Shown piece by piece: positions 13,499-25,624 of a stretch of DNA of 64,000 nt; the first letter of the stretch is position 1, and every line of letters starts with the position of its first letter. The translations under genes were made by a program, and so were the position numbers. Location: positions 43,276-107,275 of the forward strand of contig VWZL01000284.1 in assembly GCA_013396915.1 (NCBI GenBank). The letters run 5' to 3'. Below the pieces are notes generated by a model. That model had not been told where the DNA came from, made no database searches, and worked only from the letters and a program-made list of their open reading frames with translations. The stretch is from Stercorarius parasiticus. Lineage: Eukaryota; Chordata; Aves; Charadriiformes; Stercorariidae.

Positions 13499-13619
13499 GT
13501 ACAGTCCCCAAATCACAAGGAACGGAGCAAAAGCTCAGCCTGGCAACCATGAGGTGAAGATGAAAGGTCCCGAGCCAGTCATCAGCCAGATTATTGACAA
13601 GCTGAAACACATCAACCAG
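13499..13619 (+). CDS. GPC3: Glypican-3 (GPC3) internal exon, end of core domain (partial gene)
   Basis: This 121-bp exon encodes 40 residues plus a split first codon and belongs to glypican-3, a cell-surface heparan sulfate proteoglycan that modulates Wnt, Hedgehog and growth-factor signalling. The translation contains [16 protein letters not shown] followed by [18 protein letters not shown], the well-known block ending the glypican core just before the glycanated stalk. The acceptor is a clean polypyrimidine tract ending tcctacag (13491-13498) and the donor is gtttgt at 13620. The exon's first base, g, completes a codon begun in the previous exon (Arg would fit the family), and the exon ends exactly on a codon boundary, matching the phase-0 start of the exon at 34331. 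In human terms this is the exon before the stalk exon. GPC5 shares parts of the block (the KAQ-GN-EVK stretch), but GPEPV-SQ and KHINQ fit GPC3 better. Upstream exons lie outside the window. Confidence 0.92.
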
Positions 13620-14511
13620 GTTTGTTGCAGGCATGCCAGCAGGGATGGCTCCAGAGTGGGCGGTTTCCAAATCAGTCTGGCCTCCCCCACACTTTCTTTG
13701 GGCTCAGCCAGACAACCCGGGGCATCTCCATGCTCAGCATCCGTGTGCGGAGCCAGTGCCACCCCGGCCCCGCTTGGTGCCAGGCTGGCAGGGCACGTGT
13801 GGCAGGTCCTGATTCATACAGTCTGGGGTGATGCTCCGTGGGTGAAGCAAGAGCTGCAGGGCACGCACGTTGTAGCCCTCCAGGGGCCCTGAGTGGGTGC
13901 ATGAATGCGTCCCTGCGGTGCGCGTCCGCTGGGCATCTGTCCCCTGCACAGTGGAGGGCCGGGAAAGACAGGGCTGCCATGATGCCCCCGAGCACAAGGT
14001 GCTGGCACAGTTCAATGTGGCACATGCATAATGTCCCCTCTGGTCAGAGGAGTCCCCTTTGGCATTGCTCATGGCTGGCAGAGAGGTTTGTTTGCTGTAT
14101 CTCCCTGGGCATCGACTCCCAGTCACTACTGGAGCAAGTTACCATTGAATGGGGAAATGGCAGAGCTGGATGAGACCCTTTCCACTGGGGAGGGAGCTTC
14201 CTTCCCACGGTCTCATACCTAGCATCTTCGCCAGGACAAGCAGTATCTTGCCTCTACCCGTCATGCTAGGCCAGGTTAGGTCTGTGAGCAAGCCACGCTG
14301 CTGCCAAGGGATTAGGTGGCACCTCTGTGCAGCGTTCAGCTTGCAATGGTTAACCTCCCAGAGCTCTTCTGTGGCGTTGCCTCGGGCCAGCCAGGCTGGG
14401 GTCCAGCTCTGGACTCTGCTCTTCTCTCCATGTCACTGAGTAACTCATAGAGGGGATGTTTTTCAGTAGGCTGATGGCTCGAACCTCTGTACTTTCCAGG
14501 GACACACAGCA
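13620..14511 (+). other. GPC3 intron start, no gene seen
   Basis: Begins with the splice donor gtttgt. GC-rich, with overlapping chance open frames on both strands that resemble no family. The frame of the preceding exon stays open to 13892 after the donor, which I take as chance. Confidence 0.75.
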
Positions 14512-15171
14512 TTCATAGAATCATAGAATCACAGAATGGTTCAGGTTGGAAGGGACCTTAAAGACCATCCCATTCCAACCCCCCTGCCCTGGGCAGGGAC
14601 ACCTCCCACCAGACCAGGTTGCTCCAAGCCCCGTCCAGCCTGGCCTTGAACACCTCCAGGGATGGGGCAGCCACAGCTTCTCTGGGCAACCTGGGTTAGT
14701 GCCTCACCACTCTTATAGTAAAGATTTTCTTCCTGATATCCAATCTAAATCTCCCCTCCTTCAGTTTGAAATCGTTACCCCTCATCCTGTCATTACACAC
14801 CCTGATCCAGAGTCCCTCCCCATCCTTCCTGTAGGCCCCCTTCAGGGACTGGAAGGGGCTCTAAGGTCTCCCCGATCTTCTCCAGGCTGAACCCCCCCAG
14901 CTCTCTCAGCCTGTCCTCACAGCAGAGGGGCTCCAGCCCTCCGATCATCTTCGTGGCCGCCTCTGGCCCCGCTCCAACAGGTCCATGTCCTTCTTGTGCT
15001 GAGGGCTCCAGAGCTGGACACAGTACTCCAGGTGGGGTCTCCCCAGAGCAGAGCAGAGGGGCAGAATCACCTCCCTTGCCCTTCTGGTCACGCTTCTTCT
15101 GATGCAGCCCAGGCTTTCTGGGCTGCCAGCATGCATTGCTGGCTCATGTTGAGCTTCTCATCCACCAGCAC
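14512..15171 (-). mobile_element. CR1 LINE 3' end, type B
   Basis: The plus strand opens with the complement of the tail (ttcatagaatcatagaatc), then ggttggaagggacc, and runs through the ORF2 C-terminal region to a part equivalent to the SQQC-type block (complement of gaagctcaacatgagccagc). The type B 3' stretch (cctgccctgggcaggg on the plus strand) is clear. It lies 892 bp after the exon at 13499, in the opposite orientation to the type B copy at 7197. Confidence 0.94.
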
Positions 15172-18160
15172 TGGGACCTCATGGAGCAAATACTCGGGCA
15201 GTAGCGCTGTTTGTTAATACAGCTGAGCAGCCCAGTCTCTCCCGAGAGAGCTCTTACTGGTGGGGACCTTACTCAGGGTCGCTCTGGCGTGAGGCTTTGG
15301 GCAGCAGTGGGTTCCTGGGGTTAAGCCCAGCTTTGCCCCCTGGCCGGGTGGGCTGCGAGGGCTGCTCTCTCTGGAGTTGCTGCCTTAGCGACTTTTCTGC
15401 TAACCTCTGCTTTCCTGCTCCACCGACAGCCAGGGACTGTTTTCATAGCAGTTCCCGGTTTAACCCCTGCACCTTCCCATGCAGGCATGCCTCGTTAGCC
15501 GCTGGCTGGGAGCGGGATGCAGCGAGGGATTCGGGGTCCCCAGGAGCACCCCGGCACATGGGAGCCGAGGCGCAGCCTGCTCTGCCTTCCCGCATGCCTC
15601 CCCGCGCCCAGCCATGCCGTCTGCCAACAGCCCATAATTATTAAAAGCCAGGGGGGGGCGCGGAAAATAGCATAATCAGCTCCCTGTTAAATGGGGTAGA
15701 GGGCAGGCTTCAACCTGCAGGTGATAATGATATTTTGCCGTTCACAGTGAGAAAGTCGCACCGAACAAAACAGGGTTATTAGTGTACTTGAAACTGCTGA
15801 CACAAAGTGGTTGTGAAATGCTGGCTGCCAGATTGGGTCAAGTTAGGTCTTTACTGAACAGTTCAGGCTGCTGAGGAGCGGGGATTCGTGGAACGAGAGA
15901 CCCTGGGTAAACATCGCCGGGCTGATCTCAGCTGTTTGCAGCAGCAGAGTGGCTTTGTCAGGCGCCGCTCGAGGAAAAATAGTGGTAAGGAGGTGAATAC
16001 GGTCAGCTCTATCAGAATCTCTTACAGCGCTTCCCCTCCTTGGCTTGCGATACTGTATTGGAACGTGTTAGCGGGGGGCAGGGGAGTTGTTTTGGTGTAA
16101 ACAGTGTAAATGTAAGAGTCTGGGGAAAAAAATAATCAAACCCTCTCGTAAAGTTGTGTTTGAGAAAGACGGGGATTGAGAATAAAATCAGGAGAAAATG
16201 GGAAGTGATTTGTGAAAATTAGTTATGAACCTGGCTATTTCTGCGGAGGGTCTTTAGTCTGTGGTAAGTCGCTTATGTACTCGGAGGGTAACTGCGGAGA
16301 TCATTTAAATTTGGGATTTGAGGTGTCGTAGCTCACCGTCACACTTCTTTTCTTGGCCTACTGAAGTTTTGTGCTCTCCATCACATCAGGAATGCATCTG
16401 GAATGCCAAGGAGTAGGAAATGCGGAAGGAGCAGCTCTGGATGAATTACAGTTGTGTTTTTCAGGTGTTGGCTTCAGATCTGGGAAGCGATGGGGACTCC
16501 CGGGCTGGGGAGGGGTGACAATCTCCTAATCCACCAAGCTCAAGCCAAAGGTGGCTTTTAAGAGTTTTCAGACATACAGAATCTCTTGGAGAAAAGAGCG
16601 TCTTTTCAAGTGTTTGTGGTGGATTCCCCATGTGACTACCAGTAAATTGTGAATCTGGTGCCATATGGTAAATTTCTCCCTGTATGTTGTGTTGGAGGTG
16701 TCACTTGGATTTCGTGGATGTGGGTAGACTCAGGAGCCATGCTACTTGGTGCAATTGTTGTTAAGGGTTCCACAGCTTTTACTTTTCCTTGTAGATTTTT
16801 GCTAATGTTTGTAATTTGCCAAAGACTTGGCTTCGGTTTATTCCAGGCTGCTGAAAACCGTGTGTTCTTTCAGCAGTACGCCGCGTTTTCGAGCTTGCTT
16901 GCGCTTGGTGAATGCGTTGTGTGCAGAAATCGTGCTCGCCTATTAGTTCGTGTCTTCTCAAACTGAGTCTGGGTAAATATGAGAAGTTCTCTTCGTACTT
17001 TTGCAGTTTGAAATGAGAATGGTGTTTATGCATTAGAACGAAAGCCATGGGGGCTGAAAGGAGAGTAGAACACCCAACCCAGAGAGAAGGGGAAGTAAAA
17101 GTTTGCCAGATTGTATTAGTTTGGTTCAAGCACCCTTTTATCAAACTAAAATAAATAAAAGAGTAAAGCTCCCTGTATGAGTAGTGTGCTGTCTCAAGGC
17201 AGTCCTTTCTGGATGAGTCCCCTCATCACATCAAGAGTCCAGGTGACTCTTGTTTCACCCGAATGTGTGATTGTGGGTGGTGCTATTTTTCATGCGTTGG
17301 TGGGCGAGATGGCTTTTTATTGCTATATTGGAAGTAAGGAATTAATTTTTTTTTTTTCATTTCTGTTAGATGCCTACCAAGTTTTGATTTGAGTTATTTT
17401 TGCTGTGTGCCCAGAGGCATGAACAGCCCATCCATAAATATTAGCGTTGTTATCTCAGCTGGGAGGCCAAGGGTCACCTTCAGGAAAATGAGTTGGAATT
17501 GGTTCCTAACTTTTATTTCCCAGAGTGGATGGGGTCTGTTTCTAGCTAGAAGGGTTTTCACTCATCCCACACGTGAAACTATATTGAAATTGAAAGGTTA
17601 TTCTGTGTCAGCACAAGGTCTTGCTCATTTTTCTTTTTGGTGACTTGGTAGCATCCCTAGGCAAAAAGCAATGTGCAAGGGGAGCTATTTCCTCTGGTCA
17701 CTCAATTTTCCTCCCACCACGGGGATGTTTGGAGGGCTGACAGATGGGGACGAGCTTCTAAGTTTTAACAGATATACATGGAGGTGGGAGCCGTGGTGTC
17801 CCACATCCCAGGCGCTCTGCCACCTTAGCGACCTCCTATTGAACCTCCTCCTGAGCAAGGCGCTGGAGAGCGGACCTGAGTGATGCTGGTGCGAGGATGC
17901 AGCAGGGTTGGAGACTGCAGGTACCAGATCAGCCAATGTGACATCTTGGTCCTCCCTCCTGTCCCTCAGCCTGACTTCTGTGCTCTCTGCAGGGCTTATG
18001 GGGCTCTGACACCATCGCAGCAGATGCTTTACCCATCCTTACTGCACTTACCTGCTTAAGCTTGCGCCCAGTTCCGATCCCTTTTTATGGTTAGATAAAT
18101 CCTGGTGTTTATCACAGGGCCACCTCTAGGAGGAACAGTCTAGTTAAGGAAGTTAGGAAA
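15172..18160. other. GPC3 intronic sequence, no gene seen
   Basis: No recognisable gene or CR1. The stretch 15630-15850 mixes AT-rich homeodomain-like cores with intact CpGs and could be conserved regulatory DNA, but it cannot be judged without an alignment. A T run lies at 17347-17359. Confidence 0.7.
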
Positions 18161-18253
18161 GCATCTAGTTGAAGATGTCCCTGCTGACTGCAGGGGGGTT
18201 GGACTAGATGACCTTTAAAGGTCCCTTCCGACCCAACACATTCTATGATTCTA
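18161..18253 (+). mobile_element. CR1 LINE 3' tail remnant, type A
   Basis: Only the last 90 bases of a CR1 remain: gatgtccctgctgactgcag, a ggttggactagatgac stretch, tcccttccgacccaacac and one attctatgattcta tail. It matches the type A 3' ends at 2838, 51941 and 62232. The 5' limit is uncertain, because a more diverged part may reach back to about 18120. Confidence 0.9.
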
Positions 18254-18899
18254 ATATTGGAAGAAAAGGAGGGAAAATACCCACAAAAAATGAAGAATGA
18301 AATCCATAAAAGGAAACTTATCTGGGGGAGATGTGTCTTTGCAAGATTGAAGGGCCTGGAAACATATTGTACATTTCCAGACACTGGAGCTAAGGGCTCA
18401 TTTAGAATATTTCAGATATACTGGAGTTTGACAGTTCTTTGGTTTCCACATCAAACAATCTGTAATTTATTGCCCCGTATAGGGACTGTGTTTTTATCAT
18501 ATTGCATATTCTCTAGCCAGAAATCTAACTACCATATAAGCTCTTGAAAAAAGAACCCTTTGGGGATCGGAATCCAGGCAATATGCTTTCACAGACCCTG
18601 AGAAACCCACTTTGATTTATTTCCTTGGAAATAAGGGGAACACACAATTTCTTGGAGCATTACAGCTGTTCCCCCGAGCAGGATCTCGCCGCCTTTCTTC
18701 ATGCGCTCAGTGTAAAGACCCGGGTTCTGCGGCAAGCCTCGTGTGAAAACACCTCGCGTTGCTCTTCGTGGGTTTTACAGGAGGATGAGAACAAAATTTA
18801 GAAGTTTTACGAGAAAGTAAAACACAGAGCTGTAGCTGGAAGGAAGCGGGGGGAGGGGGAAGGAGGCCTAGAGGTGCGCATGACCGAAGACAAAATAGA

Positions 18900-20400
18900 C
18901 TTGAAGTTTGCAAAAAAGCCTACCCTGGCATTTCAATAGCCGCGTTTGAAGCTGGGTTGATCAACCAATATGTCCTATATTTGTTTGTAGGTTTAATGGG
19001 CTGTTTCCCTGCGGCCTGGCTGCTGGGAGAGGGCACGGCAGAGGTCACCCAGAAGTTAATTTGGAAAGGGGCCAAAAGGCCACAACTTGATTGAATCAAA
19101 TGTAAACAAAATAGGCCTGGGAACAGCCCGACGCCCTTGTGCCCGAGTTTGTCTGTCAACCCAAAATCCAGAGTATGGCGGAGCATCGGGGACCGGCGAA
19201 GGGGGTTTAACCCTTCGGCAGGGAGATGATGCTCAGGGTGGCGAAGGGTCGGATCCGGAACCCGCTCAAGGCACATGGAGAACCTGCAAACGGGCTGTCC
19301 ATAGGGTGCAATGGTGGCTCTCCCGGCACAGGACACCTTGGGGGAGGCGGGGGGTCCCGGGGAGCCGCCTCGAAGTGGGGAAAGCTGTTAAGTCTATTAT
19401 GGGAGACCCTGGGGAGCTGAGGAGGTTTTCAGGAATATATTTCCCCTACAGAAAAATCCGTGACTTTGACGGATTTGGTGGAATCACATCTCTCTGTGGC
19501 CTGCTAGGCTTTGTGAGGTTTATTATTCCCACTGTATTTTAATTCCCCGGCCAGATGAAGCAGCGTAATAATTAGAAAAATATGCAAACTGCTGAATTGT
19601 TAAATAAAGTGATGCACAATGCTTATCACTTGGAAATACAATATTTAAATTGCACCAAAACAAGTCGCTTTTGGCTAATTTTACACTTTTACATTTAATA
19701 AGTTAACACTACAATATCTGAAGTGCTGTATATGTGTAATATAGTTTATCAAGTCCTCAAAAGAAATGTTAATAAACACAATAATTACTTGGACACGCCT
19801 TTTGTTCAACATTATTAAACAGTTTGTAACAATTAAAATATTAAAACCACATGTTGCTGAAAGCAACCAGACATGGCAATTATTTCTTACTAAGGCTATT
19901 AAATAAAATGACAGAAGATTTTTATTTTAATGATAAATGCATTTTGGAATGGATCAGCTAATTCGTCTTTTACTACACAAAATAATCTATAGCTCCACCA
20001 AGTCTAGGCCTGGTATTTAAAGTCTAACGCCGTCCTGCATTTGAGCCGTGCCTTGGCTCTCGTTAACACGCCGGGTAAATGCTCTCCGACTCCATACGCA
20101 AGCGGCAATTACAGGATTTTGCCAGGCCAGTTAAATCAGGGGAAGTGTGACCCTCTGTAAGGAGAACATAATTAAGTTTGAATGTATCTGACTTGTTGGG
20201 CTGCTTTTGAAACCCAAACTCCTCCTTCCCATCTTAGCAAGAGCCGGCGGTTGCTCACGCCAGCTATCGCCTGGCGGGACCCTATCTGCAAACGTCCTGG
20301 CGTTATCGGCTTTGTTGTGGGAACGCTGTACCCGCATATCACCCTAAACGAGTTTTCTTTAACAGTCTGAGATTAATTGGACCCGGCATGTGTGTGTGTG
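18900..20400. promoter_or_regulatory. Candidate conserved intronic enhancer cluster
   Basis: Inference from composition only. The block is AT-rich from 19540 to 20000, has no repeats, and carries dense transcription-factor-like words: a forkhead-type TGTAAACA at 19101-19108, ttgattgaatcaaa just before it, an aggtcaccc half-site near 19041, many TAAT homeodomain cores, and octamer-like atgcaaac near 19583. The flanking part 20030-20350 keeps many CpG dinucleotides. In a repeat-rich vertebrate intron this mix often marks a conserved noncoding element. Conservation itself cannot be seen from one sequence. Confidence 0.3.
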
Positions 20401-20402
20401 TG
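20389..20402. repeat. (TG)7 microsatellite
   Basis: Seven TG units directly before a short T run. Confidence 0.9.
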
Positions 20403-22377
20403 TTTTTAAACAGGGGTGTAATCTGTGTTTGTTTGAAGTTTCTCGCCTGTTTTACCCATGGTCTTGCAGGACACAGAGGAGCTTAAGGGCGATGCTCTTA
20501 AGTCCTGCAGTTTTCCTGCTTGTGCAGTTACATTTGCCGTGGAATGTGAGGTATTTCCCATTTTCAGTAAGGAAGGGGGGGTAAATAGGCGCATTTCTGG
20601 TACTGCTCAGTGACACTGAGACATGGAGCTGTGCTGAGGGCCAGGGCATCTTCTGTGTGCTGTTGTCTCACTGACTGGTTGTTTTTGTTGAAGGTAGTGC
20701 CAAAACGCCCGTCATTATCCAAAGTCCTCACATCACCCAGTTTTTGGAGAAAATAATTCAGTGTAGGATTTTCCCCAGAGCACCCAAGTCCTTTGGTCCA
20801 TCCCCATGTGTCCCTCTTTTTGGTAAGTAGTGGGACTGCAGAGCTGTCATTTTTGAGACAAGATTCACTGTTTCCTTGTCCTTCCTACTTTCATTTGTCC
20901 TTCCCCTGGCGGGGAATTTCAGGAACACACAGGAGAGGGCTGGGAGAGGTGTGTTCCTGTGGGGAGCTGTATATCTCCTTTATCGGTATAAAAAATGAAT
21001 GCCTCACCTGTGTTTCTTTTTTGTTAATCCCACTTGCCTTTTTAAGGGTCATTTTATTTATCCCTGGTGTTTCACCACTTGTCTGGTATTGGAATAGATG
21101 TTTAGCTCAGTTGAGACTATAGGAACAGCAAAGCTTTCCCGGGCGGTGAATCCAGCTCCTTGCTTTTCTCAGCAAGTCCGGGAAGCTGCCGGGGCTGAGC
21201 TTGGATGGATGGCAGTTTTGGCTGGTCTCCACGCTAGTTTATTGTTGGGCGTTCTTAACCTTTGGGTAACATAAATAGCATTTTATCACTCTCCTTCTCT
21301 GAAATTCCCTCCTTGCCATGGCCTTATGGATTCAACTTTGCCCCCATGGCTTCAGCTCCGGCGGGAGGCAGGTGCCTCAGGTGTGTCCTGCAGGGACCAG
21401 CCTCCAAACAATGCCATGGAAATCAGCTGGAAAAAATATACCTTTAAAGGGGATTCATTTGCTTTTGTGTCCAAAACATGCAGCTGATGCACAGCAGTGC
21501 TTTAAAACAAACACCAGATATCCTGTACCAGCGCTGGAGTTTATCCGGTTGTGGAGGAAACAAACCTGGAGGAATCCTTGTGCAGCAGAACATGGGGTAA
21601 ATGGAGCCGTTGATACCAAATTAACAGTTAATTACAGTTATTCTGGGCCTCATTAATTGTATTGGGTATCGCCTTGTGCTGTGACTCAACCTGCTAATTT
21701 AATCCGTAGATGTCTGAGGTCCTCCCCAGTGGTCCCAGTAACACAGCACACATTGGGGTGATTGGTAGGTTTCTCCTTTGTGTGTTTTTCTCCAAAATTT
21801 CACTTAACGTCAAGGTTTTTAAAGTGTGGTCCAGAGTGAGATGGGATTGGGATTCGGGGAGCTAATTTTCATTGTCCAGAGCAGGCCTGGAAGGTAACCT
21901 ATGGTCTTCTTGGCTGCGGAAGAGATCTGATTGCTTTTGTTGTCGAGAAAAAAGGCTTGTTAACAGTAATGTTACTTTTGATTCCAGGCTGATGGTGTGT
22001 AACCACTTAGCGGTGGTGTTCTCAGGGGAGGGGAGGCAAGAGCAGCACTGTCAGGCCCGCTGTGGGCAGGGAAGGCCAGGCTTTGCTTCGGGAGCGTTGT
22101 GCCCAGCTGTGGCACAGTGTGCGGGCAGTGTTGCCCTGAGATTCATGCTCCATCCCAGGCTGCTCCATGCGCTGGGAAAGTCGGAGCTGGGGATTTTCCC
22201 CGCTACAAATCTGCCGCTTCGCCAAACCGCTCTGTCCGCAGTGGGAACAGGGTGCACTTAACGGCATTTTTTTTTCTCCCAGGGCTATCTAGTCTGCATC
22301 ACCAGCTGGGGATGGGTGGTGGAAGAGTCCTTCCAGATCCTGCCTGCTCAGCCTGCTCTGGGTCTGTGTGTGTCTCC

Positions 22378-23067
22378 CGCAGAAACCGTCTGCTCATGGC
22401 TTGGATGGGTGTACACTTTGCTGGGCAAAAACCTGGCAGGATGGCCAGGCCCAAAGAGTTGTGGTGAATGGAGTTAAATCCAGTTGGTGGCCAGTCACAA
22501 GTGGTGTTCCCCAGGGCTCAGTACTGGGGCCAGTTCTGTTTAACATCTTTATCAACGATCTGGACAAGGGGATCGAGTGCACCCGCAGTAAGTGTGCAGA
22601 CAACACCAAGTTGGGTGGGAGTGTCGATCTGCTGAAGGGTAGGAAGGCTCTACAGAGGGATCTGGACAGGCTGGATCGATGGCCTGGGGCAAGTGGTATG
22701 AGGTTCAACAAGGCCAAGTGCCAGGTCCTGCACTTGGGTCACACCAGCCCCATGAATGCTACAGGCTTGGGGCAGGGTGGCTGGAGAGCTGCCCAGCAGA
22801 AAAGGACCTGGGGGTGTTGGTTGACTGCCAGCTGAATATGAGCCAGCAGTGTGCCCAGGTGGCCAAGNAATTTCTTCACTGAAAGGGTTGTCAAGCATCG
22901 GAAGAGGCTGCCCGGGGAAGTGTTTGAATCACCATCCCTGGAGGTATTTAAAAGACGTGTAGACGTGGTGCTGAGGGATATGATTTAGTGGTGGACTTGG
23001 CAGTGTTAGGTTAACGGTTGGACTTGATGATCTTCAAGGTCTCTTCCAACCAAAATGATTCTATGAA
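22378..23067 (+). mobile_element. CR1 LINE with internal 0.4-kb loss marked by one N
   Basis: The plus strand encodes CR1 ORF2 from just before reverse-transcriptase motif [28 protein letters not shown] (motif B, PQGS, intact), then the catalytic box as C-A-D-N (22593-22604) instead of [24 protein letters not shown] and [16 protein letters not shown]. At 22868 one N joins this directly to the 3' part ([15 protein letters not shown] equivalent) and the tail ctcttccaaccaaaatgatt. Compared with the sister copy on the minus strand at 54899-57520, about 407 bp are missing at the N. It shares subfamily words with that copy, including the 3' end type. Confidence 0.94.
22868..22868. other. Single ambiguous base (N) at a CR1 junction
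   Basis: The N lies exactly where this CR1 jumps from the region equivalent to 55497 to the region equivalent to 55089 of the sister copy. It may stand for a collapsed assembly join rather than one unknown base. Confidence 0.9.
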
Positions 23068-25624
23068 GGAACTGAAAGCACTCACTGGTTTGGCAACTCC
23101 TTGATGGAAAAGGCAGTGTGATGCGTCTTACTACTGTGCGCAAAAATACATTAGCCAGCTGAAGCAGTTCATCTTCTGGTCTTAAGAGCTTTGTTCTTGA
23201 AACCAACATCACCGGAACTTTCCTGGTCTGAAGTAGAATAGGCATCAGGCGTACACCCCACCTGGGAATCCTGCTCTGGGAAAGGGTGGTCCCTTCTTTA
23301 AAGCAGTGGTTGGCTTGGGAAGAAGCCCTGCTGCTGGGACCTTCCCTGATGCTCTGTCCCACCTCTGTGGGGGCAGCAGCCGGCACAGACCGCTGCAGCT
23401 TTTATCCAAGCTGTGCTGCTGTCAGAAAGTGCAAGAGGTTTTGTATGTTTTAGGTGATGAATAATTTGTAATCTGGCTCCTTTTGCTACACCTGCTGACG
23501 AAGCAGATGTTTGTAATTAGGCAGGTCTCTGCGCTGGCAAACCCTGTCCCCAGCCAGTGGGACCGCTGTGACCTGTCTGCGTTGAGGCAGGTGTAAATAA
23601 CCCACGTGGCTCAGGAGGCTCTTGCAGTTAATGCTGGTGCTCGTTAAACTTCTTAGCGTGGTTTTCACACGTAACTAACTGCAAAGGCCAGGCTGTGTTT
23701 TAGCGCTCTTTGCTGCTGGAGCACGTGCTGTGAGAGGTCGCCGTTGCAGCTCTCGGTTTTACTGAGAGCAAACAGGGAAGTTTGGGTTGCAGCGATATTT
23801 ATTGCTTATGGCTTTGCTCGACTGTATTGCAAGGGAATGGTATTTAAAAGAAGAGAATGTGCTTGGCTGGCCTTTCTGAGGCCACCTGGGAGAAGATGCT
23901 GTCTTGTGAAACACGGGGAGACAGCTGGCAGAGGAGGGGTGTCGGAGCCATCAAGACATATCATGATGGGCAGGAAATTACTTTTTACATTTGGCAGGAC
24001 CCCTTGAATGCCTTCCGCCTACCAGCGGGCAAGGAGCTTACTGACCTTTTCGTGCAGCCCATATGCTCCTAAACGCTGCGGGTGAGACGGTGGAGGTGCG
24101 TTTCATGGCTTCCTCTGCGAGTGTCAGGTCTCGCTGGGGGAGGATATAAAGTCACCAGCTTTAAACCTAATTAAAATGCTGAGTTGCTTCAGCTGTTCAG
24201 CTGGTGGCTGTGCATCTGTGGGGGAGATTCACCCCGGGCAGGGCTCCTCTGGCCTGCAGCTCTGGAGGCCTGAGCCTTCCAGGGTCCATTTCTGTTGGAC
24301 ACAGTCAGTGTCAGTGATGAGTCGCACCCTGGTGTATCAGCAGTGCCCGTGCTGGAGCCGGGATGTTTCCTCCTCCTGTTTGTAGACCGATCCTAGGAGG
24401 CAGGTGCCGATATTGACACTGGAAAAGTTGTGTCTGTGAAGTTAAACATTCTCCTCTTTGGGTTTTAGCAAGCAGCAGCGACACTCCCACTGCAGAGGAG
24501 AGCTGTGACCTTGCCCAGGTGCCAGCCCAGCCATCAGCTGTTAATTAGGGATCACAGAGGCTGGGGAGACCCTATTCCCGGGATGACGTCTGGTCTGGTT
24601 TGTCTCAGTCGAATGCCTGTTTAATGTGGAGTGTATAAATACTAATGGCAGCAGGTCCTGGGGCTCCCTGCTCCAGCTGGGTGCCTTCCCCAGTGGCACC
24701 AGCCCCATCCTGCCTGCGGACCCCCTGCTCCGCTCCCCACGCAGGACAGAGCAGTGGCTCTCGGGTGGCAGAGGTGGCCAGGGGATGCTGGAGGCCAGTG
24801 CTCAAGGAGCACGTCCAGGGCTCAGCTAGGCCCAACCTGCCCTGGTGCGGTGGCCAGTGAGAGCAGAGCGGCTCCCTCCTCCCTGGCTAACAGGTTTGGG
24901 GGGTGTTTGCCACGGCGTCATCCTCCTCCTGCCTGATTTAATCTCTGCTGAAATCAAAGACTCGGTAATTGGCCGTTGTCTTGTCTGTCAGGAGGTAACT
25001 GGCTCATGAGGCCGTTGTTCAGTCCCCCGTGAGAGCTCTGTGGAGCTGGGGACATTCAGCAGAGCTGCTTGCAGGTGCTTTTTGGGCTTCCCATGCCTTG
25101 GGGTGCAGTGAATGCAAAAGTAAAGCTAGAAAGAGCAGCCCCTGGGAGGGCAGAGTGCGGCCAGAGGGAGAGGGGCTGGTGTTCTGACAGAAACCTTTGT
25201 GCAACACAACAGTGTGTGCAAAAATACACAATTTGAGAAGTCCCTCTCCGCTGGGAGCTTTTAGGGAAGAAGGGAAGTGGCTGGGACAGAGATTTGCCTC
25301 TCATTTGCGCAGCAGAAGGAGAAGCGGGGGGGGAGGAAGAAAATCCTTCCGGCGCAGATCTCAGCTCACTGTTTTCTACCTGGTGCCAAGGACGAGATGT
25401 TTGTCTCACAGGCAGCCCCGGCAGACGTCGCTGACAGCCGGAGAGCAGCCACGTGTGCCGCAGCCCGAGCCAAGAGGAAATCTCTGAGCCGCTCCGAGGC
25501 GGGCTGGGCTGGGTTGGGCTGGGCTGGGCTGGGCTGACCATCTGGCTGCTGCACACCCTGCTGTGGGCACACTGGTGCCCCTCTGCAGAAACGTGGGGCT
25601 TTTTTAGCAGCTGGCTTAAGGTGT
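23068..25624. other. GPC3 intronic sequence, no gene seen
   Basis: No recognisable gene or CR1. GC-rich between 24450 and 25560. It contains the pentanucleotide repeat at 25501, listed separately. Confidence 0.72.
25501..25535 (+). repeat. (GGGCT)7 repeat, G-quadruplex-prone
   Basis: Seven pentamers, GGGCT six times and GGGTT once (third unit). Seven G3 runs separated by 2-nt loops meet the usual G-quadruplex pattern. The G-rich strand is the GPC3 sense strand, so an RNA quadruplex is also possible. Confidence 0.93.

Larger units (their letters stand above)
18254..22377. other. GPC3 intronic sequence with candidate regulatory block
   Basis: Four kb without CR1 and without a recognisable gene. 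The part from about 18900 to 20400 is described separately as candidate regulatory DNA. A short TG run lies at 20389-20402. The rest shows nothing I can name. Confidence 0.7.
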
